Shown here in pieces: positions 9,013 through 17,343 of a DNA stretch of 64,000 bases; the stretch's first letter is position 1; the number at the start of each line of letters is the position of its first letter. The DNA is taken from the NCBI RefSeq assembly GCF_013314895.1, contig NZ_JABTYE010000006.1, forward strand, positions 1 to 64,000. The letters are read 5' to 3'. The notes below the pieces were generated by a model. That model ran no database searches. It was not told where the DNA came from and worked only from the letters and a program-made list of their open reading frames with translations. This DNA is from Cupriavidus gilardii (GTDB lineage Bacteria; Pseudomonadota; Gammaproteobacteria; Burkholderiales; Burkholderiaceae). Made by a program: the position numbers and the translations under genes.

Positions 9013-9803
9013 TGCAATACATCCACGTCGTCAACGGTGACATGGCGGGCAACACGCTGCGCCAGGCGCTTGCGCAAGCCGCCCGTCCGGATCCCGTCGT
9101 CGTGCTGCGCGACGACCTGGCCGTCGGCCCGATCGCCGACGTGGACAGCAGCGGCCTGATCCGCTCCGGCTTCTGGCAGCGCGTTGCCCCGCACAGCGAG
9201 ATCGACTTCGCCGCCGAGATGCGCCAGGCGCTGGACCAGTTGCAGAGGCTGCGCCAGAGCGAGCCCGAGGTCGCGATCTGGCACGGCCAGAGCGCCTCCG
9301 ACCAGCTGATGCTGCGCCGGGTCGTGTTCCATCTGTATCAGAGCCCGCAGCGGATCAACGAGGTCGCGATGGACAGCCGCGAGCTCGACGGCTCCACCCA
9401 GGGCAATCTGACCGCGATCGGCATGTATCCCGCCGCACGGCTGGCGCGCCGTTTCTCGACCATCGCGCCGGTCTCGGTGCTGCGGCTCGGCCGGCTCGGC
9501 TACGAATGGCAGCAGAACGTCAAGGAAAACGCCGACGTGCGCCTGTGGAAGGGCAACACCCTGGTGCCCGCGGCCTACCATACGGTCGACGAAGTGATCC
9601 TCGAACGCGCCCCGCTCGAATGGACGCCCGCGGCCCAGGTGGTCGGCAGCGTGATGGGCGCCATCGAAGGGCTGCTGGCCAGCGACTGGTTCGTGTTCTG
9701 GCGCTGCCGCGAACTGATCGGCGCGGGCCAGATGGTGCTGCGGGGCAATGCCGATTCGCTGCAAAGCTGCGAGCTGCGGCGCAATCTGTCGGTCGATTCC
9801 TGA
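9012..9803 (+). CDS. DUF1835 domain-containing protein
   Basis: A 263-residue protein with the DUF1835 signature at its N-terminus (IHVVNGDMAGNTLRQAL, then VVLRDDLAVGPIADVD) and a DUF3658-like C-terminal half. The biochemical role of this family is unknown. Its stop codon overlaps the start of the TetR regulator (TGATG), which implies translational coupling. The same pairing with a paa-linked TetR gene is common in Burkholderiales as far as I recall, so it may be a modulator of the regulon or a passenger in the operon. Confidence 0.75.
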   Translation: MQYIHVVNGDMAGNTLRQALAQAARPDPVVVLRDDLAVGPIADVDSSGLIRSGFWQRVAPHSEIDFAAEMRQALDQLQRLRQSEPEVAIWHGQSASDQLMLRRVVFHLYQSPQRINEVAMDSRELDGSTQGNLTAIGMYPAARLARRFSTIAPVSVLRLGRLGYEWQQNVKENADVRLWKGNTLVPAAYHTVDEVILERAPLEWTPAAQVVGSVMGAIEGLLASDWFVFWRCRELIGAGQMVLRGNADSLQSCELRRNLSVDS

Positions 9804-10414
9804 TGGCCCGTACCAAGGCGCCCGATTTCGAGGCCCAACGCGAACAGATCCTCGAGCTGGCCGCGGCGGCGTTTGCCGCCAGCAGCTATCCCAGTACATC
9901 GATGGCCGACCTGGCCGCGGCCTGCGGGACCTCGAAGGCGCGGCTGTACCACTACTACGAAAGCAAGGAAGCGATCCTGTTCGACCTGCTCGATCGCTAT
10001 ACGCGGCGGCTGATGCTGATCGTCACCGAGGTCGAGGCGGAGGCCGAGCGCCAGGGCCACAGCGAGCGCGACAGCTTCGCCAATCTGATCCGCGCCTTCC
10101 TGGCCGAGTACGAGACCTCGCAGACCCGCCATATCGCGCTGATCAACGACGTCAAGTTCCTCGCGCCCGAGCAGCGCGACGTCATCCTGAAGCGCGAGCG
10201 CGACGTGGTCGCGGCCTTCTCGCGCCAGTTGCGGCGCGCCTATCCGGAACGGGTCACGCGCGAGAACCAGACGGCGCTGACGATGACGGTGTTCGGCATG
10301 ATCAACTGGACCTTCACCTGGCTCAAACCCGGCGGCAAGCTGTCCTATGCGGACTTCGCCGAGATGGTGATCGAGCTGCTGGCGGGCGGGCTGCCCGGAC
10401 ACGTGCGCGCCTGA
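9803..10414 (+). CDS. TetR/AcrR-family regulator, probable PaaR
   Basis: A 203-residue TetR-type repressor. The N-terminal helix-turn-helix is clear ([33 protein letters not shown], residues about 29-61), followed by an all-helical ligand domain with [18 protein letters not shown]. This resembles the PaaR regulators that sense phenylacetyl-CoA and repress paa operons. It lies 1 kb downstream of paaE on the same strand, and a matching palindrome occupies the paaA promoter. The assignment to PaaR rests on context and family resemblance. Confidence 0.85.
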   Translation: MARTKAPDFEAQREQILELAAAAFAASSYPSTSMADLAAACGTSKARLYHYYESKEAILFDLLDRYTRRLMLIVTEVEAEAERQGHSERDSFANLIRAFLAEYETSQTRHIALINDVKFLAPEQRDVILKRERDVVAAFSRQLRRAYPERVTRENQTALTMTVFGMINWTFTWLKPGGKLSYADFAEMVIELLAGGLPGHVRA

Positions 10415-10440
10415 CGCGGCAGCGCGTCCCACGATAGAAT
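10411..10440 (+). promoter_or_regulatory. Predicted promoter of the guanidine riboswitch-sugE transcript
   Basis: CTGACG (10411-10416, overlapping the regulator's stop codon) and TAGAAT (10435-10440) with an 18-base spacer. Transcription would start near 10447, immediately before the first riboswitch hairpin, which supports the call. Confidence 0.5.
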
Positions 10441-10449
10441 GCCGCCTGC

Positions 10450-10536
10450 GCCGGGGACGACCCCGCGCCGCCGCGGCAAGCCCTTCCGGCTTCGAGACTC
10501 GACCCAGCGGCGCCCGACCAACCGGGGACGGCCCCG
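10450..10536 (+). promoter_or_regulatory. Guanidine-II (mini-ykkC) riboswitch
   Basis: Two hairpins with the conserved ACGR loops of the guanidine-II class lie in the sugE leader. P1 is CGGGG-ACGA-CCCCG (10452-10465) and P2 is CGGGG-ACGG-CCCCG (10523-10536). P2 lies 26 bases before the sugE ATG, where its formation can control ribosome access. In this class two hairpins bind guanidinium and switch on genes for guanidine export. The linker of about 57 bases is longer than in many examples. Stems and loops are seen directly; ligand and mechanism follow from the class and the downstream gene. Confidence 0.85.
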
Positions 10537-10562
10537 ATGCCTCGACACCATCGCAGCCCATC

Positions 10563-10877
10563 ATGCCCTGGATCTACGTTCTGCTTGCCGGCCTCACCGA
10601 AATCGCCTGGGCCACCGGCCTCAAATACTCCGAAGGATTTTCCCGGCTGTGGCCATCGGCCTTCACCATCGTGACGATGGTGGTCAGCTTCTGGCTGCTG
10701 TCGCTCGCGATGCGCGCGCTGCCGCTCGGCACCGCCTACGCGGTGTGGACCGGCATCGGCGCGGTCGGCTCGTTCGCGGTCGGCATCCTGGTATTCGGCG
10801 AATCGGCCAGCTTCTGGCGGCTGTTCAGCGCCGGCCTGGTGCTGGCCGGCATCGTCGGTCTCAAGCTGTCGTCGTAG
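10563..10877 (+). CDS. SMR-family guanidinium exporter SugE/Gdx
   Basis: A 104-residue small multidrug resistance protein with four transmembrane helices. The first helix carries the essential membrane glutamate in [18 protein letters not shown], and [16 protein letters not shown] matches the Gdx/SugE subgroup rather than the EmrE drug exporters. Gdx proteins exchange guanidinium for protons as antiparallel dimers. The guanidine-II riboswitch in its leader independently supports this function. It converges with the antiporter gene on the minus strand. Confidence 0.93.
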   Translation: MPWIYVLLAGLTEIAWATGLKYSEGFSRLWPSAFTIVTMVVSFWLLSLAMRALPLGTAYAVWTGIGAVGSFAVGILVFGESASFWRLFSAGLVLAGIVGLKLSS

Positions 10878-10937
10878 CCGCGCGCGCGACGGCGGCGGCG
10901 ACGGGGGCAGAGACAGCAGCGGCGGCCGCGGCGCGGT

Positions 10938-12746
10938 TCACGACCACTCGGCCTCCTCCCTGCGCCGCCGCTGCTCGCGGTCCTGCCTGAACATCTCCTC
11001 GAGCTCGTCGCGCGCTTGCCGCGCCAGCGACACCATCGCCTTCTGGTCGGTGTAGTGCGGGTAGAAGCGGTCGATCGCGGCGATGTTGTGGCGGCGGAAT
11101 TTCATCGCCGCGGCGCGCGCTTCGGCCGGATCCAGTCCCAGCCCTTCCAACACGCTGCGGCCCAGCCTCAGCGAGCCCTCGAACATCTCGCGCTCGAACA
11201 GCTCGACGCCGCGGTCCTTCAGCAGATAGATGTGCGACACGTGGCGGGCGCGCGCGTAGATGCGCAGATGCGGAAAGCGCTGGCGGACGCGGTCGATCAG
11301 CTCCAGGCTTTCGTCCATGCCGTCGACGGCGACCACCAGGATCTTCGCGTTCTGCGCACCCGCGGCTTCGAGCAGGTCCATCCGCGTGGCATCGCCATAG
11401 AAGATCTTGAAGCCGTACTGACGCAGAAAATCGATCTGATCGGGGTCGTGGTCGAGCACGGTGACGCCGATGCCCTGCGCATACAGCAGGCGGCCGATGA
11501 TCTGGCCGAAGCGGCCGAAGCCGGCGATCAGCACCGGGTTGTCCTGCGGCTCGATCGTGTCGTCCGGCGGCTGGCGCAGCTTGCCGGCGCGCGGCGCGAC
11601 GATCCGGTCGTAGGCCAGCAGCAGCAACGGCGTGGTCACCATCGACAGCGCCACCACCAGCACCAGCAGCGCGGCGATGTCTTCCGGCAGCAGCCCGGCC
11701 AAGCGCGCCACGCCGAACACCACGAAGGCGAACTCCCCCGCCTGTGAGATCAGCAGCGCAAACAGCAGGCGCTGGCCGCGCGCGATCTCGAAGCGCGGCG
11801 CCAGCAGCCGCAGCACCAGCACCTTGGCGCCGACCACCGCGGCGACCATCCCGAGCACCTGCCACGGCTGCTGCGCCATCACGCCGAAGTCAATCGACAT
11901 GCCGACCGCCATGAAGAACAGCCCCAGCAGCAGGCCCTTGAAGGGCTCGATGTCGGCCTCGAGCGCGTGGCGGTATTCCGAATCGGCCAGCAGTACGCCC
12001 GCGAGGAAGGTGCCGAGCGCCATCGACATGCCCACCGCTTCCATCATCGCGGCGATGCCGACCACCAGCAGCAGCGCGAACGCGGTGAACATCTCGCGCA
12101 TGCCGGTGCGGGCGATGAAACGCAGCGCGGGGCGCACCAGATAGCGGCCCCCGACCACCACCGCGGCGATCACCGCCACCGCCTTGACGGCACCGATCCA
12201 GGCCTGGCCGTCGGCCGGCTGGGGACCGTCGAGCGTCAGCATCGGCAGCAACGCGATCATCGGAATCGCGGCGATGTCCTGGAACAGCAGGATGCCGAAG
12301 CTGGCCTTGCCGGCCGGCGTACCGAACAGATTGCGCTCGCCCAGCGTCGCCAGCGCGATCGCGGTCGACGACAGCGCAAGGCCCAGCCCGGCCACCAGCG
12401 CGACCTGCCAGCTGGCGCCGAAGGCGGCGGCCAGCGCGCCGATCAGCAGCGCGCAGCCGGCCATCTGCGCGGCGCCATAGCCGAAGATCGTCTGCCGCAG
12501 CGCCCATAGCTTGCTGGGCGCGAGCTCCAGGCCAATCACGAACAGCATCAGCACGACGCCGAATTCGGAAAAGCTCAGGATCGATTCGACATCGGTGACG
12601 ACCCGCAGCGCCCACGGCCCGATCGCCGCGCCGGCGAGCAGATAGCCAAGCACCGCTCCCAGGCCGAAACGGCGCGCCAGCGGCACCGCCACCACCGCGG
12701 CGACCAGGAACACCAGCACCACGCGCAGCGCATCATGCGGATTCAT
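10938..12746 (-). CDS. KefB/KefC-type glutathione-regulated K+/H+ antiporter
   Basis: A 602-residue CPA2-family monovalent cation/proton antiporter. About twelve transmembrane helices fill the first 380 residues, with the ion-site region GILLFQDIAAIPMIAL. A cytoplasmic RCK/TrkA-N domain begins near residue 395 (PVLIAGFGRFGQIIGRLLYA, then LDHDPDQIDFL and YGDATRMDLLEAAGA) and binds nucleotide and glutathione adducts in characterised Kef proteins. Kef systems acidify the cell during electrophile stress by K+ efflux. Its start overlaps the stop of the oxidoreductase gene (ATGA), so the two are translated together. Confidence 0.92.
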   Translation of the reverse strand: MNPHDALRVVLVFLVAAVVAVPLARRFGLGAVLGYLLAGAAIGPWALRVVTDVESILSFSEFGVVLMLFVIGLELAPSKLWALRQTIFGYGAAQMAGCALLIGALAAAFGASWQVALVAGLGLALSSTAIALATLGERNLFGTPAGKASFGILLFQDIAAIPMIALLPMLTLDGPQPADGQAWIGAVKAVAVIAAVVVGGRYLVRPALRFIARTGMREMFTAFALLLVVGIAAMMEAVGMSMALGTFLAGVLLADSEYRHALEADIEPFKGLLLGLFFMAVGMSIDFGVMAQQPWQVLGMVAAVVGAKVLVLRLLAPRFEIARGQRLLFALLISQAGEFAFVVFGVARLAGLLPEDIAALLVLVVALSMVTTPLLLLAYDRIVAPRAGKLRQPPDDTIEPQDNPVLIAGFGRFGQIIGRLLYAQGIGVTVLDHDPDQIDFLRQYGFKIFYGDATRMDLLEAAGAQNAKILVVAVDGMDESLELIDRVRQRFPHLRIYARARHVSHIYLLKDRGVELFEREMFEGSLRLGRSVLEGLGLDPAEARAAAMKFRRHNIAAIDRFYPHYTDQKAMVSLARQARDELEEMFRQDREQRRRREEAEWS

Positions 12747-13339
12747 GCGAGCTCCAGCCGGGTGGCGGCGGTCGCCGGGTCGCTGGACGCGTTGAGCGGA
12801 TCTGCCTCACCGCCATGGCCGAGCGCGGCCATGACCTCGGCGATCACGCGCTGCACGCCCGGCTGATCGAGCCGGTAAGCGTCGTGAACCGCGATCGGCG
12901 GCCGCCACGTCATGCCGCATTCGAGCGCCATCTGCTCCAGCGGCAACAGGAACGACGTCAGCGGATGCCGGTGCACGCCCTCGGGCGAGTAGGCCTCCTC
13001 GGTGCCCCGCGTGGTGGCCACCACCAGGCACGACTTGCCGCGCAGCGCGGTGCCGCCGGGGCCATGCGCCCAGCCGCGCTCGAGCACTTCGTCCATCCAC
13101 AGCTTCAGCAACGGCGGCACGCTGAACCAGAAGGTCGGAAATTGCAGCACCACGGTCTCCGCACAGGACAGCGCGCGCTGCTCGGCCACCACGTCGATGT
13201 CGTAATCGGGATAGCGCGCATAGAGATCGCGCACGTCGACATCGGGCAGCGCGGCGAGCGCCTCGGCCAGCGGCCGGTTCACATGCGAGCGGCGCGCGCG
13301 CGCATTGGCGTAGATCACAACGATGGGTCGGGCAGGCAT
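12743..13339 (-). CDS. Kef-associated NAD(P)H-quinone oxidoreductase (KefF/KefG-like)
   Basis: A 198-residue flavodoxin-like quinone reductase. PIVVIYANARARRSHVNRPL is the FMN-binding start, FPTFWFSVPPLLKLWMDEVL the conserved hydrophobic segment and TTRGTEEAYSPEG the active-site loop. Such proteins are required for full activity of KefB/KefC. First gene of a two-gene operon with a 4-base overlap to the antiporter. The extra C-terminal about 20 residues are low complexity. Whether it is closer to KefF or KefG cannot be decided here. Confidence 0.88.
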   Translation of the reverse strand: MPARPIVVIYANARARRSHVNRPLAEALAALPDVDVRDLYARYPDYDIDVVAEQRALSCAETVVLQFPTFWFSVPPLLKLWMDEVLERGWAHGPGGTALRGKSCLVVATTRGTEEAYSPEGVHRHPLTSFLLPLEQMALECGMTWRPPIAVHDAYRLDQPGVQRVIAEVMAALGHGGEADPLNASSDPATAATRLELA

Positions 13340-13672
13340 GGTGTGTAGCAGGCGTTACTTGGGACGTGGTGGTGAGCTGCAGTTGGTGCGGCGGCGGACT
13401 GCGGCGTTGCAACATTTCCACACCCGACGTTCGCCAGTTCTTTACGCAAGCCATTGATCTTTAAAGCGTTTCTACGAGCTCAGCCAGCCTGCGCCGCGCT
13501 CTGCGACGCACCATGCTTACGTCAAACTGACAAATGCACTACAATACTTTTCGCGTTGCAGCAAGATAGGATTTGCCCCATCCATTAGAAAAACGCATTC
13601 TGATGGTCTACTTTGACAAGCCTGCTTGCCGCGATGTGACGTTTATACCCTGAATCGCCCAAGGAACAGAAA
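13340..13672. promoter_or_regulatory. Divergent promoter region between kef operon and GNAT gene
   Basis: A 333-base intergenic region that is less GC-rich than its surroundings. For the rightward gene, TTACGT (13517-13522), a 17-base spacer and TACAAT (13540-13545) form a plausible sigma-70 promoter, which would give a leader of about 125 bases. No obvious riboswitch or terminator was seen in that leader. I did not find a good promoter for the leftward kef operon. Confidence 0.4.
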
Positions 13673-14371
13673 GTGAATCCGCTCGAACTGAGCAAGGCCG
13701 TCGGTGCCTTCACCGACGAAGATCTTCGCAAAGCAGCCGCAGCCTCGCAGGCCGCCCAGCGTCCGACCATTCTGGTGCGCGAACTGGGGGCCCAGCATCG
13801 CTCGCGCCTGCTGAAGCATTTTCTCGCGCTCGGCGAGGAAGATCGCCTGCTCCGTTTCGGCCAGTCTGTCGGCGACCATGTGATCGAGGCCTACGTCGAC
13901 AGCATCGACTTCGACCACGATACGGTGTTCGGCGTCTACGACGAGCATATCGAGCTGGTCGGCGTCGGCCACTTTGCCAATCTGCGCGACAACGCCCAGG
14001 GCCGCGTGGCCGAGTTCGGCGTCTCGGTGTCGCAGAGCGCGCGCGGGCGCGGCATCGGCAGCGCGCTGTTCGAGCGCGCCGCGATCCACGGCCGCAACAC
14101 GCATGTGCGCACGCTCTATATGCACTGCCTGTCGCGCAACGCCGCGATGATGCACATCGCCAAGAAGGCCGGCATGAAGGTCCAGTACGCGTACGGCGAG
14201 GCCGACGCCTACCTGGAGCTGCCGCCGGCGGACACCGTCAGCCGCCTGACCGAGGCGATCGACGAACAGGTCGCGGACCTCGACTACGTGGTGCGCCGCA
14301 ATCTGCGCGACGCGCGCCGCTTCGGTCAGCGCTTCTGGCGCTCGATCATGCCGCAGAAGAGCACGGCCTGA
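13673..14371 (+). CDS. GNAT-family N-acetyltransferase
   Basis: A 232-residue protein with a GNAT acetyltransferase fold. The acetyl-CoA pyrophosphate-binding motif A is SVSQSARGRGIGSALFERA (about residues 117-135), followed by HCLSRNAAMMHIAKKAGM, which matches motif B. The start is GTG, preceded by AAGGAACAG; there is no better ATG. The substrate (amine or protein lysine) is not evident. An intrinsic terminator follows 37 bases after the stop. Confidence 0.85.
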   Translation: MNPLELSKAVGAFTDEDLRKAAAASQAAQRPTILVRELGAQHRSRLLKHFLALGEEDRLLRFGQSVGDHVIEAYVDSIDFDHDTVFGVYDEHIELVGVGHFANLRDNAQGRVAEFGVSVSQSARGRGIGSALFERAAIHGRNTHVRTLYMHCLSRNAAMMHIAKKAGMKVQYAYGEADAYLELPPADTVSRLTEAIDEQVADLDYVVRRNLRDARRFGQRFWRSIMPQKSTA

Positions 14372-14407
14372 TCGGTTTGAAATCGTCCAGCCAGCTTCGG
14401 ACAGAGC

Positions 14408-14440
14408 AACGGCGCGCCCATTGGCGCGCCGTTTTCTTTT
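14408..14440 (+). terminator. Rho-independent terminator after the GNAT gene
   Basis: A near-perfect 10-bp stem (ACGGCGCGCC at 14409-14418 with GGCGCGCCGT at 14423-14432), loop CATT, then TTTTCTTTT. It separates the acetyltransferase from the convergent Lrp gene. The reverse strand lacks a following T-run, so it acts mainly on the plus strand. Confidence 0.88.
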
Positions 14441-14467
14441 GGGCCCTGCCCCGGTGCGCCGCGCCGC

Positions 14468-14959
14468 TCAGGCGCCGATCACCGGCAGTGCCGTGGTGTC
14501 CTTGATCGATTCGAGCGCGAAGCTGGACCGCACGTCGATCACGGCCGGATGGGCCAGCAGCTGGTCCTTCATGAAGCGCGCGAAGTGGTCCATGTCCTCG
14601 ACATAGACCTTGAGCAGCAGGTCCATCTCGCCGGTCATCGCATGGCACGCGGCCACCTCCGGCCAGATCGCGATGGCCGCGCGGAACAGATCCAGCGGGG
14701 CCTTGCCCTTGGGTGCGCCGCCGTGCTTTTCCAGGCGGACATTGATATAGGCCAGCAGCCCCAGCCCGATCTTGCCTGGCTCCAGCAGCGCCGCGTACTG
14801 CCGGATCACGCCGATCTCCTCCAGCCGCCGGATGCGGCGCAGGCACGGACTGGGCGACAGGCTGACGCGCTCCGCGACTTCGAGATTGGTCAACCGCCCG
14901 TTGGTCTGCAGGACCTCGAGGATCTTCCGGTCGATCTTGTCCAGCTCCACCTTGCTCAC
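14468..14959 (-). CDS. Lrp/AsnC-family transcriptional regulator
   Basis: A protein of about 163 residues with an N-terminal winged helix-turn-helix (LDKIDRKILEVLQTNGRL, then VSLSPSPCLRRIRRLEEIGV) and a C-terminal RAM ligand-binding domain (GLLAYINVRLEKH ... FARFMKDQL ... SSFALESIKDTTALPV). Members bind amino acids and control amino-acid metabolism. I place the start at GTG (14957-14959, VSKVELDKIDRK), with GGAG about 10 bases upstream; a start 11 codons earlier is possible. Its own leader contains repeated T-rich motifs that could be autoregulatory. Confidence 0.88.
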   Translation of the reverse strand: MSKVELDKIDRKILEVLQTNGRLTNLEVAERVSLSPSPCLRRIRRLEEIGVIRQYAALLEPGKIGLGLLAYINVRLEKHGGAPKGKAPLDLFRAAIAIWPEVAACHAMTGEMDLLLKVYVEDMDHFARFMKDQLLAHPAVIDVRSSFALESIKDTTALPVIGA

Positions 14960-14984
14960 GAGATTGTTGCTCCGCAATAAGACA

Positions 14985-15045
14985 GTCAGCAATTTTTTTG
15001 CGCAAATTTAGCAAGATGGGCACAAGGTTGCAATTTTTTGTGAAT
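14985..15045. promoter_or_regulatory. T-rich direct repeats upstream of the Lrp gene
   Basis: GCAATTTTTTTG (about 14989-15000) and GCAATTTTTTG (about 15030-15040) recur about 40 bases apart, with GCGCAAATTTAGC between them. Lrp proteins favour AT-rich, phased sites and usually autoregulate. The region stands out from the GC-rich background. The repeats are seen; the Lrp binding is inferred. Confidence 0.4.
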
Positions 15046-15140
15046 TGACGTGTCCTGTAGCGGCGAGCCGCAGCCGTTTCTCGACGACTGGAGACAGGCA
15101 CGGCCCCGAGGAGGACGCCCGCTGGCGGACGCCAAAGACA

Positions 15141-15170
15141 AAGCGCGCGGCCATTTCGGACCGCGCGCTT
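15141..15170 (-). terminator. Hairpin terminator between the EF-hand gene and the Lrp promoter
   Basis: AAGCGCGCGG (15141-15150) pairs perfectly with CCGCGCGCTT (15161-15170) across a 10-base loop. On the minus strand the stem is followed by the moderately T-rich CTTTGTCTTTGG, so it probably ends the EF-hand transcript before the Lrp promoter. Confidence 0.55.
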
Positions 15171-15228
15171 CTCTATTGCCGCTGTGCCGGCATCACCGCG
15201 TCGCTGCGGGACACCGGTGCGTTGCCGC

Positions 15229-15942
15229 TCAACCGCCCTCGGTCGACGGCACCGCCGGATTGTTCGGCTGCGTCGGCGGGTTGCCGGCGTTGCCCGGCGC
15301 CGCCGGCGCGCCCGGTGCGCCCTTCATGCCATGGTGGTGGCGGTGCATCCGTTCCATCCGCTGCTGATGCGCCTGGCGCATGCCGGCACCGATTTCGTCG
15401 CGGGTCAGCTTGCCGTCCTTGTTGGCATCAAGACGGTCGTAGTGGCTCGCCATGCGCGGCATGCCCGCCTCGGCTTCCTGCTTGCTCAGCGCGCCGTCGC
15501 CGTCCTTGTCGGCGGCCTTGAAGCGGGCGTCGAAGCGCTCGCGCATCTGCTGGCGGTGCTGTTCGTGCTGCGCCTTGTGGTAGGCGCGCATCTCGTCCTT
15601 GTCGATCTTGCCGTCCTTGTTGGCATCGAGGCGCGCAAACATCGCATCGGCCTCGGCCTTCGAGATCGCGCCGTCGCGGTCGGTATCGGCCGCGCGCAGC
15701 GACATGCCGCCGTGGTGGCCGTGATGGCGATGATGCTTGTGGTGATGGCCGTCGGCACGGTGACCCTTGTGCGCGGGCTTGCCTTCGGCCGCGGAGGCAG
15801 GCGCGGCTGCTTGTGGCACGCCCTGGGTGACAGGGGCCGGTGCCTGAGTCTGCGCGATCGCGCTGCCGCCGATCGCCAGGAACACCGCCGAAGCGGCCAG
15901 GAGCTGGTGAACAGGGCGCGGCTTGATGGTGTTTCGTGACAT
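15229..15942 (-). CDS. Secreted EF-hand calcium-binding protein with His-rich segment
   Basis: A 237-residue exported protein. A signal peptide (LLAASAVFLAIGGSAIAQ) is followed by a histidine-rich stretch (GHRADGHHHKHHRHHGHHGG, about residues 60-80) and four EF-hand loops: DTDRDGAISKAE, DANKDGKIDKDE, DKDGDGALSKQE and DANKDGKLTRDE. A second His/Arg-rich patch (RMERMHRHHHGM) precedes a proline/glycine/asparagine tail. The ATG at 15942 follows AAGGA. EF-hands bind Ca2+; the His clusters suggest transition-metal binding as well, but the function is unknown. It lies beside the type II secretion locus without evidence of a link. Confidence 0.85.
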   Translation of the reverse strand: MSRNTIKPRPVHQLLAASAVFLAIGGSAIAQTQAPAPVTQGVPQAAAPASAAEGKPAHKGHRADGHHHKHHRHHGHHGGMSLRAADTDRDGAISKAEADAMFARLDANKDGKIDKDEMRAYHKAQHEQHRQQMRERFDARFKAADKDGDGALSKQEAEAGMPRMASHYDRLDANKDGKLTRDEIGAGMRQAHQQRMERMHRHHHGMKGAPGAPAAPGNAGNPPTQPNNPAVPSTEGG

Positions 15943-16073
15943 GTCTGTTTTCCTTCTTGGTAACTGGTCCGGATTGACCATGTACCGATTAGAACGCAGA
16001 CGATCGCGGGAAGTTGGCCGAATTAATAGGATGTTACGCGGCTCACAGAATCGGCCCCGCGCTGTAAGGGGCC

Positions 16074-16150
16074 GCAATACGGAGGCAATACGGAGGCAAT
16101 ACGGAAGCAATACGGAAGCAATACGCGCGCGATACGAGACCAATACGGAC
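16074..16150. repeat. 11-bp tandem repeat, about seven copies
   Basis: The unit GCAATACGGAG/A is repeated in register from 16074: four near-perfect copies to 16117, then three diverged ones to 16150. The unit length is not a multiple of three and the repeat lies between the EF-hand gene leader and the 3' end of gspC, so it is probably non-coding. It occupies part of the 263-base gap 15943-16205, which otherwise holds only the EF-hand gene's ribosome-binding site and probable promoter. Confidence 0.85.
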
Positions 16151-16205
16151 GACACGAAAGCGATACAGAACGCCGGAAGCCCGTTCGCCTCGCGCCTTCG
16201 CCCGT

Positions 16206-17084
16206 TCAGCCCTTGGACATCATCGCCCCGTCGTCGCCCTGGTCCATGCCGGGGCTCATGCCCGGGTTCATGCCCGGGTTCATACCGGGATTCACTGCGG
16301 GGCTCATGCCCGGGTTGGCGCCGGGATTCGCGCCCGGCACGTAGCCGGGATTGAAGCCGGGATCGGGCACCTGCTGCGGCGGAACCTGCCCCGCCACGCC
16401 GGGATTCGGCGCCATGCCGGACGGTCGCGGCTGGTTCGCCGCGGCGGCGGTCGCGGGAGGATTCGCCGCGGGATTCGGCATCGGCGGCGTGGCCGGTGTC
16501 GACAGCGGGGCCGCTGCGCCCGATGGGGGGGTCGCCAACGGCGCCGGCGTCGCGCGCGGCGGCGTCCCCCGCGCCGCCAGCGGCCGGGCCGGCAGCGCGA
16601 TGGTCTGGCGCGCGCCGTCGCGCTCGATCACGATCGCGCGATCGCGGATCTCGACCAGCCGGATCTGCTGCGACAGCGCGGCCCCCGCGCGCAGCGCCTT
16701 CGGCGGACCGTTGTCGATCGACACCACCGCCGCGCCGCCGCCCAACGGATCGGCGATCACGCCGAGCAGCTGCACGTCGCGCACGCCCGCCTGCGTGCTG
16801 CCGCCGAACAGCGTCGCGATCGCGCCGGTCTCGACCACTTCGGTCTGCGCCACGCGCGCGGTCTTCGGCACGGGGATGGTGTCCATCGCGCTGAAGGTCA
16901 GCACCCATTGCGTCGCCAGCGCGCACAGCGCCACGAACAGCAGCAGCGTGGCGAGGCGCGGCAGCCAGGCGGCGCCGGCATCGAAACGGAAAGCGGATGG
17001 CAGGGACAGAGGCACGAGGTCGCGTCGGGCGGCCGTGGTGGCCGCCGCAGGTTGTCGATGGCGGCAAGCGTAACAGAGCGTCAT
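16206..17084 (-). CDS. Type II secretion inner-membrane protein GspC, PDZ replaced by repeat tail
   Basis: About 292 residues. A transmembrane helix (LPRLATLLLFVALCALATQWVL) and the homology-region domain (LFGGSTQAGVRDVQLLGVIA, then NGPPKALRAGAALSQQIRLVEI) identify GspC, which links the inner-membrane platform to the secretin GspD. Where many GspC proteins carry a PDZ or coiled coil, this one has about 110 residues of low-complexity Pro/Ala, ending in repeats of NPGM, SPGM and NPGA. It is transcribed away from gspG, unlike the usual co-linear arrangement. Start uncertain: the ATG at 17084 has no good ribosome-binding site, and a GTG at 17015 would also keep the membrane helix. Confidence 0.85.
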   Translation of the reverse strand: MTLCYACRHRQPAAATTAARRDLVPLSLPSAFRFDAGAAWLPRLATLLLFVALCALATQWVLTFSAMDTIPVPKTARVAQTEVVETGAIATLFGGSTQAGVRDVQLLGVIADPLGGGAAVVSIDNGPPKALRAGAALSQQIRLVEIRDRAIVIERDGARQTIALPARPLAARGTPPRATPAPLATPPSGAAAPLSTPATPPMPNPAANPPATAAAANQPRPSGMAPNPGVAGQVPPQQVPDPGFNPGYVPGANPGANPGMSPAVNPGMNPGMNPGMSPGMDQGDDGAMMSKG

Positions 17085-17343
17085 GGCGATTGTCTTGCGG
17101 CCCGCATGACAGCGGCGGTCGCGGCCAGCGCGGCAACGCACGCGGCGGCCGATGCGGTAACGACTCGGCAACGACGGGCAGCCGACGCGGCGACGAACGT
17201 GGCCGCCGATGCGGCGCGATGTCGGTGCCAGTCCGGTACCGAGGCGTCACAAGCCGCGGGTATACTGGGCGACCATCCCACCGGTGCGCGACGCGGTCGC
17301 CGTGCCGGCTTCGACTCCGTCGACAACCTAGGCCTGAAACCCG

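Noticed and set aside
7821-9899. 692-codon minus-strand frame across paaE and DUF1835
   Set aside because: Spans two real genes and their gap in antisense; no similarity or ribosome-binding site.
16074-16150. Tandem array as a CRISPR
   Set aside because: The unit is 11 bases with no spacers, and no cas genes are present; the same applies to the 13- and 15-bp arrays.
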